Below are positions 58,665-64,000 of a DNA stretch of 64,000 bases, piece after piece; positions within the stretch are counted from its first letter, which is position 1, and each line of letters starts with the position of its first letter. The notes under the pieces are model-generated. The model worked only from the letters and a program-made list of their open reading frames with translations, was not told where the DNA came from and made no database searches. Position numbers and translations under genes: made by a program. The stretch spans positions 2,130,476-2,194,475 of the forward strand of contig KL647295.1 in the NCBI GenBank assembly GCA_000727475.1, given 5' to 3'. This stretch comes from Sarcocystis neurona (lineage: Eukaryota > Apicomplexa > Conoidasida > Eucoccidiorida > Sarcocystidae).

Positions 58665-60304
58665 GCATTGCACCATGGAGACACGCTTCCAAAAATACTG
58701 ATCTTTATTTTTGAAGATACACCGGCAAACTGCGGCAGGCACAGCTTTCCAGCAGGCACCAAACATATGCACTGGATAAATGCAGCTCCCACTACGCGCT
58801 GCTCAAAGCAGTGCAGCGGTTGTTTGAGTCGATGAACCCTATGGGAAACCGTAGTGTGCAGAGAGCGGCAGATGGACACACTCGTAAACTTCCCTTTCGC
58901 AACCACTTCGCTGGACCTGCTTTGTTGTTGCTGTTGTTGTTGTTAATGACGTGGCTGGTGACGCCAGTGGGCAGGTGTCATCTTTTTTGGCACATTTACA
59001 TCGGGTACAGGCCACCCTTCTTCACACCGCAAAATATACCTGCCCTACAGGGGTTTCGGCAACTTCGTACAGTGTGTTGCGTCTACCTGCACGTACCGTC
59101 ACAATGACGCTCAGGTGTCGTTCTGGTCGTAGGTCCATACCCTGCCCTACTAAATGTTTCTGCCTGTGTGAAAAAACCGCATTCTCCATACACAGGGATC
59201 CACTGCTAAAGTATTCCTTCATGCTCGTGTGCCTTCATGCTCGTGGAGCGTAGCCGCTTAACTATAAATGCCGTTTCCACACTGCATGTCTACGCAGGTG
59301 TCATCTCCACTGTGACAAAGTTTACGGCGTCCTGTGAAAGCTTGCGCGACTTCTACATATGAAGAAAATGCTCTCGCCTTCTTACGGAAGATGGACTTTT
59401 CGCCCCAAAACCCAGCAGTCTGTCGCGCAGGACCAACTGCGTACGAGGATAGAGGCATGGATACTAAAGATACCCTTGAGGTATTTCTAGGTAGAGCCTT
59501 GGAAAGAGAAAGCTCCCTACGTTGTAGCCGACGAGAAGCACTTGTGGGAGACGTGCTCGCGCCAGCTGTTGGACGACCCAAAATTCGCAGGTGGGTGCAG
59601 TGAGCTCTGTGAAAAAGTTTTGTTAAGGGGAAGTAACAATTGTGGAAGCTCAGGGCAGGAGACAGCACCACCTTAAGGAGACGGAGTTTGGACGTAAGCT
59701 CACAATCATCACCGCTGTACATTGATTCAAATCCGCGTTTCTGGTTTTGCGCGCCGCATTCAGCGCCAGATCTATTCGTCACGCAAATGAGTTACGCCTG
59801 TCAGGACGGAGGGAAGACGCACGTTGTCCAGTTGCTACCAAGTGAAGGGAGTTTTGCTCAGCATGTGGCTTTGAGGAACCAGGTTGCAGCCCTTTGGGCA
59901 CCCATGTCACGTGGGGGCACCGGAATTCGGCGAGCAGTTCCGAAAAAAGTGAATACGCAGGGAAGATGGCACGGATCCACGCCTTCCCCTCGGGGCGACG
60001 CCGCTCTGCATCGCCACCGAAATGGAGCACTTCTATTCGCAACCTTGGGTGAGATCGTATGCGTTCAGGTTTGACCCTCTACTACACAGTCGGTCCTGTA
60101 GATGAAGCACGTGTACACGACGGCCAGAAGCAATCAACAAGCACGCTGCAACCCTGAAGCGGAACAAGACTACAGTAGTCAGTTCCCGTACGCGGGAGGA
60201 CCATCGCGACACTCAATCGAAGTCAACCTGTCTGTGCATACGCACCTCCACATATGAATATATATACACATGAGTGATTGGTAATGCTTGAGGGCACACA
60301 CCGT
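58665..60304. other. No identified gene; candidate exons only
   Basis: A plus-strand segment ending at 59591 before GTGGGT (open from about 59334, first ATG at 59391) is acidic and protein-like. Another plus frame spans 59640-60074. A (GTT)n run at about 58924-58944 gives a Leu or Cys-rich stretch. The minus frame 59258-59782 competes. None carries a recognisable motif. Confidence 0.35.
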
Positions 60305-60492
60305 GCAACATATGTGCTATCCACCAGAATGCCACGGCACGATACACACTGGAGAGCCGTAACTCGGGTACCTCGGGGCTCCTGACCACGGGTGGACCGC
60401 AACATATGTGCTATCCACCAGAATGCCACGGCACGATACACACTGGAGAGCCGTAACTCGGGTACCTCGGGGCTCCTGACCACGGGTGGACC
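60305..60492. repeat. 94-bp perfect tandem duplication
   Basis: Copies at 60305-60398 and 60399-60492 are identical base for base, starting GCAACATATGTGC and ending GGGTGGACC. Confidence 0.97.
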
Positions 60493-60838
60493 TCTCTACA
60501 CACTGAAAGCGAGAATTGCTTTCAAAGAACACCCTCCAACAAAACGGACTTCATTGCAAGCGTGTCGTGCTTTCTGGAATTTATGCATCAAAAATGAAAT
60601 CGCTTACCCCCCAGCTATCAAGGACGTGCTGTAAAAAACTGTGCCAGGAAGCGCGACAGCGAGTGTTACCTTGCCTCACGGCGTGAGCACGCGGATGCGT
60701 CGGCGTTGGACAGCCTTTATACCAACAACACTGCTGATGCAGTCCAGTGCCGGTGGCAGTGGCCGTAGGAGTGCTGCTTCAGATACTTCTCTGTTTAGCA
60801 GCGGGGGGCATGTAACCCAGTTGAAGCACAACCATCAG

Positions 60839-61031
60839 TGCTACCAGCAGCCGCGGGGTGCTTAGACGCAGCAGCAACAGCACCATCCTGACACGCTCCG
60901 CTGACCCGCAGTCGCAAGAGCAGCATATGAGGCCGCAAATACGCCGCAGCAGCGCGGGACAACTAGAGAGCGACGACGACTTAATGCTGGTGTACCAGAT
61001 GCAGCAGCTGCGTCACAAGACCATCGTGTAG
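60839..61031 (+). CDS. Possible C-terminal exon, unknown protein
   Basis: After a CATCAG acceptor the segment reads 63 codons to TAG at 61031. The predicted tail is Arg/Ser-rich, then GQLESDDDLMLVYQMQQLRH, ending KTIV. The mix of acidic and Gln-rich helix looks like real coding sequence, but CAG runs make all frames on both strands open here, including a minus frame at 60862-61068. A plus frame at 60392-60634 could be an earlier exon. No family recognised. Confidence 0.28.
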
Positions 61032-62016
61032 CGCATACAGCCTGTTGCGTAATAGCTGTTGTCACCACCTGTTACCCACCGTTTACAGGTGGCGCGCGAC
61101 GAGGAGTTCAAACCCGTACGTACATCTAAGTAAAAACTACTTCGCCGCTACAGGTAGGAGGGATGCAGCAGTTTTTCTGAGGAGGAGCTGTCCTGTTCCC
61201 TTTTTTTAACGGAATGCTGAGGGGGATTCTGGCCACGGCTTTTTAAATGGTGTTTCGCCCCAAGGCCGCTTTTTCCGACAGCACTGAATGCAGAGCGGCT
61301 CAGCAGCTCTCGCGGGGCGCCGCAGCGGCAAAAAAGTATTTCGTACACCAGTGGTCGTTACAGTTTTTGTCTCGGATAGGTCGAGGAAAAAAGTGCCGTA
61401 GCTTCTTCTTATACGTGTCCCCGCAGCTCCGGACAGCTGCTTTAAGGGACGTTTTGAAGAAGACGCGCGGGTGCACGTGGCCACACGGGTAGTTTCGTAC
61501 CGGTTGCTCCTGCGTTGATTCTTCTCGTACACGTTAGTGGCATTCTTGTGGTTTTGTTGCGTCGTCCACTGTTGTGTTGGTTTCTCGGCGATTCCGTCTC
61601 GGCGGCGCACTGCACTCTCTCCATCCGCATTACAAGTGGTGCAATCCCTTCGAACAAGTGAGAAACTCTTGTTTTTCGTACATCTCACCCGCGTGCACAG
61701 GACCGCTGATAGAGTGCTGGAGCTCGAATCTTTCTGCTGCGTCGGTGGTCCCTCGCAGATCCTGCAGTGTGCACTGTAGGTGCCAACTTCTGGTTGCTGC
61801 TTGTAGCCTTGTCAGCCGTTCACGAGCAGCACGTGCGTTTCGTGATGCTGGAGCGTCTGGGGGGTGCACGTTTCCTACGTAACCTCAATAATAAACGGAA
61901 AGGAGCCCTTTATTGGATTGATAGGAGTCCAGTTAAGCTTAGGGAGCGTCGGGGGAGTTGCTCTACGAGAGCCTTAGCACCAGTTCGTTTTTGTGTAATA
62001 TAAACGATAGCTCAAG
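61032..62016. other. Presumed promoter side of the SR-type gene
   Basis: An ATG at 61247 opens 81 codons on the plus strand to 61492, and a 160-codon minus frame (61206-61688, no ATG start) overlaps it. Neither is supported. The 500 bases before 62017 carry no recognised motif and may be promoter and 5' untranslated region. Confidence 0.4.
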
Positions 62017-62154
62017 ATGTACGGGGGCGGTGGCGACGGCCCTACTAACGGCCGGATATATGTGGGGAGCCTGCCCAACATGTTCACGGAGAAGGATGTG
62101 GAACGAGAATTCGAGCGCTTTGGGAAAATAATCAAGATGGATTTCAAGCGCACG
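62017..62154 (+). CDS. SR-type splicing factor, first exon with RRM start
   Basis: ATG at 62017 opens a 46-codon first exon that ends exactly at a GTAAGT donor. After a short Gly-rich start it reads NGRIYVGSLPNMFTEKDVER, then FERFGKIIKMDFKR. This is the beginning of an RRM: RNP2 is RIYVGSL, followed by helix one and the beta-2 strand. The charged FERFGKI-IDFKR pattern is that of SRSF1-type SR proteins, nuclear factors that bind exonic enhancers and promote splice-site choice. The remaining RRM (RNP1, expected as GFAFVEF), any second RRM and the Arg-Ser tail are not in the window, so the first intron is longer than 1.8 kb and the gene is truncated by the window end. Other RRM proteins cannot be ruled out. 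Confidence 0.82.
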
Positions 62155-64000
62155 GTAAGTGGAGAAAGCGAAGTAACGTGTGTTCTCGTCTCCTGCAGCA
62201 GCAGGTTGGTTAAGAAGGTTGAAACTCTGCTGGCCTCTTGCAGCGGGTGGGCGCCGTTGCGGCAGCTTATTTGGCGGTCTCCCCGATACTGTATGGACTA
62301 CACCACACGCGTGGCTGATACTCACCCCCGTGAAGTCCTGGGAAGTACGATTTAGCACTTCAAGTCCCACGTAGCCCGGAATCTGGATGAGGAATATTGC
62401 GTGTCCTACCATTTCTCGCGAATCCATGAAGTTTTAACGTAATTCGGGATTGAAGACCGGAGGATATTCCTCTCCTCGTTTCCTGGGAGGCCACCTGACT
62501 AGGGCAACAAATCCGGAGGATTTCCACACTCGATGTTGCCATTTGCGTGACACGAAATATCTAGAGAAGGGACCGCGGGAGAATTTTCTTCGCCTTTGTC
62601 TGTTCTTGTGAAGACGAGTAAGCAGAAGCAAACTTGGCGGTTTCACATGCAGACAGTGTTTCCCGGGAAGCTGTAGGACCAGAGAGCGACGTGTAGGCAG
62701 TTCTTCGCGTGCTGCGCGGTAGCTGTTAGAAGAAAGGAGTTACTCAGTTGCGCTTTTGCTGAGACGTTGGACTGGGGTCTGTAGGTACGGTGGCGGCCCA
62801 GTCTTACGGAAGTACATAGAGATCCTCCTTTCGCAGCACCAAGAATGCGTATGCGGTGTCTTTTTTCACGAGCAGGTGCGTGTAGATTCGGGTGAACACA
62901 CGCCCGTTGAATCACATACGTTTTGTGTACGGATACAGAGGTGCACGTATTAGGTGGAAGTCGTGTTCGGGAGGATCTTGCATCGGCTCGGCACCCCTAG
63001 ACATGACACGACCGTCCGTGCTGCCTAGATTTTTGTTTGAGTAGACAACAGCCCATAAAGGCGTATAAGGAGGGTCACTGTCGAATTTATGGACCTCAAT
63101 ATGTAAGGTATGTGGCAACGTTGTGGAGGGACAGTGGAAACATTAGACTGCGCGAACTGTGTCCGAAACAGGTTCAGCTCGAAACAGGTATTTGCGCGTC
63201 TCTGCACGGATGTGGGCGGGTCTACACAGGCAGAACGAAGGGAAGTATATTTTTTAAAGGACAGTTATACTGTTACCCTAGGGCAAGCGACGCACTACGA
63301 CCTGTGGGAGTATTTTATCGTGCGATGTGTCCACAGGACGCACACACCGACTGGAAAGATGGCACGGTTCTGCATACAGAATGCAAATAGTAGAGACACT
63401 GTTTCACTCGACACATGACTGTTTGCCCTACTTTCTCGTGCACACCTCAACCGTTCGATGCCGTTCCGTGCTTTCCGAGCGCAGGGAGTTAATGGTCAGG
63501 CAGCGTCGTACGGAGGATATAACCGTCCTCAGCGACTGGTTTATCTATGCATTCTATCAAAAAATGCAGAACAATGATGTGAAACTGAGGTTTCATGCCG
63601 GTACGTGCTCATTGGTAGAAACTGGTGGTTGCCTGTTTTCACATCAGCTGAGGGTAGTGTACCTCTGCACATTGTATCTAGGCAAATGCGGATGCGCCTG
63701 TTACTGTTTTGAACGAGCAGCGATCTAAAGGAACAGGCCGCAGGTGCTTGTTCGCACAGTGTTGCATGTGAGATTTTGATACTGGTACTTCGTGTGCTGC
63801 GTAGCGTTTGATTCGCCGTCGGTTTTGGGGAGAGTCTACCCGGTTTTCGTGATTTTTTTTCAGAGTTGGTCCGGGGTGACTGCTGTCCGCGGTGTGATGT
63901 CTGTCTATACACCCAAGCTGGTACGGTGGAGGCTTTGCCATAAAGTATCGCTTGGCACTGTGCTGCGTTGACGGGGGTTTGCAGCGATGGGGCCCCACTT
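62155..64000. other. Probably first intron of the SR-type gene
   Basis: I found no second RRM exon on the plus strand. Frames such as 62434-62646 (minus), 63037-63390 and 63327-63728 (plus) have no recognisable motif. Confidence 0.5.

Noticed and set aside
60500..60634. HPP motif (EHPPTKRTS) as the missing PMT exon with DVHPPLGK
   Set aside because: Asp, Val, Leu and Gly of the motif are absent and the spacing from the first exon is too large.

Overview
This window looks like nuclear DNA of a eukaryotic parasite of the Apicomplexa, most likely an eimeriid coccidian (Eimeria or Cyclospora type). The evidence is compositional and structural. The sequence is close to 50% GC, genes are split into small exons by GT-AG introns of 150 to 2000 bases, short CAG/CTG (CTG/TGC/GCA) trinucleotide runs occur on both strands, and TATATA, CACACA and ACGTACGT tracts are common. 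There are no bacterial operons and no CRISPR. The species cannot be fixed from the sequence alone. Most open reading frames longer than 60 codons here are shadows or open stretches of intron, so I relied on conserved motifs plus splice sites with matching phase.

The genes I can anchor by homology are: an EF-hand protein (minus strand, 2146-6576); one exon of a bacterial-type ribosomal protein bL17, probably mitochondrial (minus, near 15.4 kb); the RNA polymerase III subunit RPC6/RPC34 (plus, 26634-36052, at least eight exons); cytosolic ribosomal protein eS27 (minus, 40272-42056, two exons); the shared RNA polymerase subunit RPB10 (plus, 45433-47477, three exons); one exon resembling a protein O-mannosyltransferase (plus, near 53.8 kb); a left-handed beta-helix protein like dynactin subunit 6 (minus, 55278-58252, one exon still missing); and the first exon of an SR-type splicing factor with an RRM (plus, 62017), which runs off the window. 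Unrecognised but possible genes include a 661-codon minus-strand reading frame with a signal peptide (16200-18185) and a short secreted or anchored reading frame (18941-19288).

The window falls into two textures. From about 2 to 31 kb (excluding roughly 11-15.5 kb) the DNA is full of CAG/CTG-type runs, so several frames on both strands stay open and read as Ala, Gln, Ser, Leu or Cys-rich nonsense. From about 34 kb to the end these runs are almost absent and the DNA looks ordinary. This resembles the repeat-rich and repeat-poor segments described for Eimeria chromosomes. Several clean tandem duplications (19 bp x4, 21 bp x9, 58 bp x3, 70 bp x2, 94 bp x2, and a diverged 380 bp pair) sit in introns or gene-poor stretches.

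Functionally the recognised genes are mostly housekeeping: transcription (RPC6, RPB10), translation (eS27, bL17), splicing (SR protein), transport (dynactin-like) and glycosylation (PMT-like). They are not co-oriented in operons. I found no tRNA, rRNA or mobile element that I can support, and no clear novel multi-gene system.
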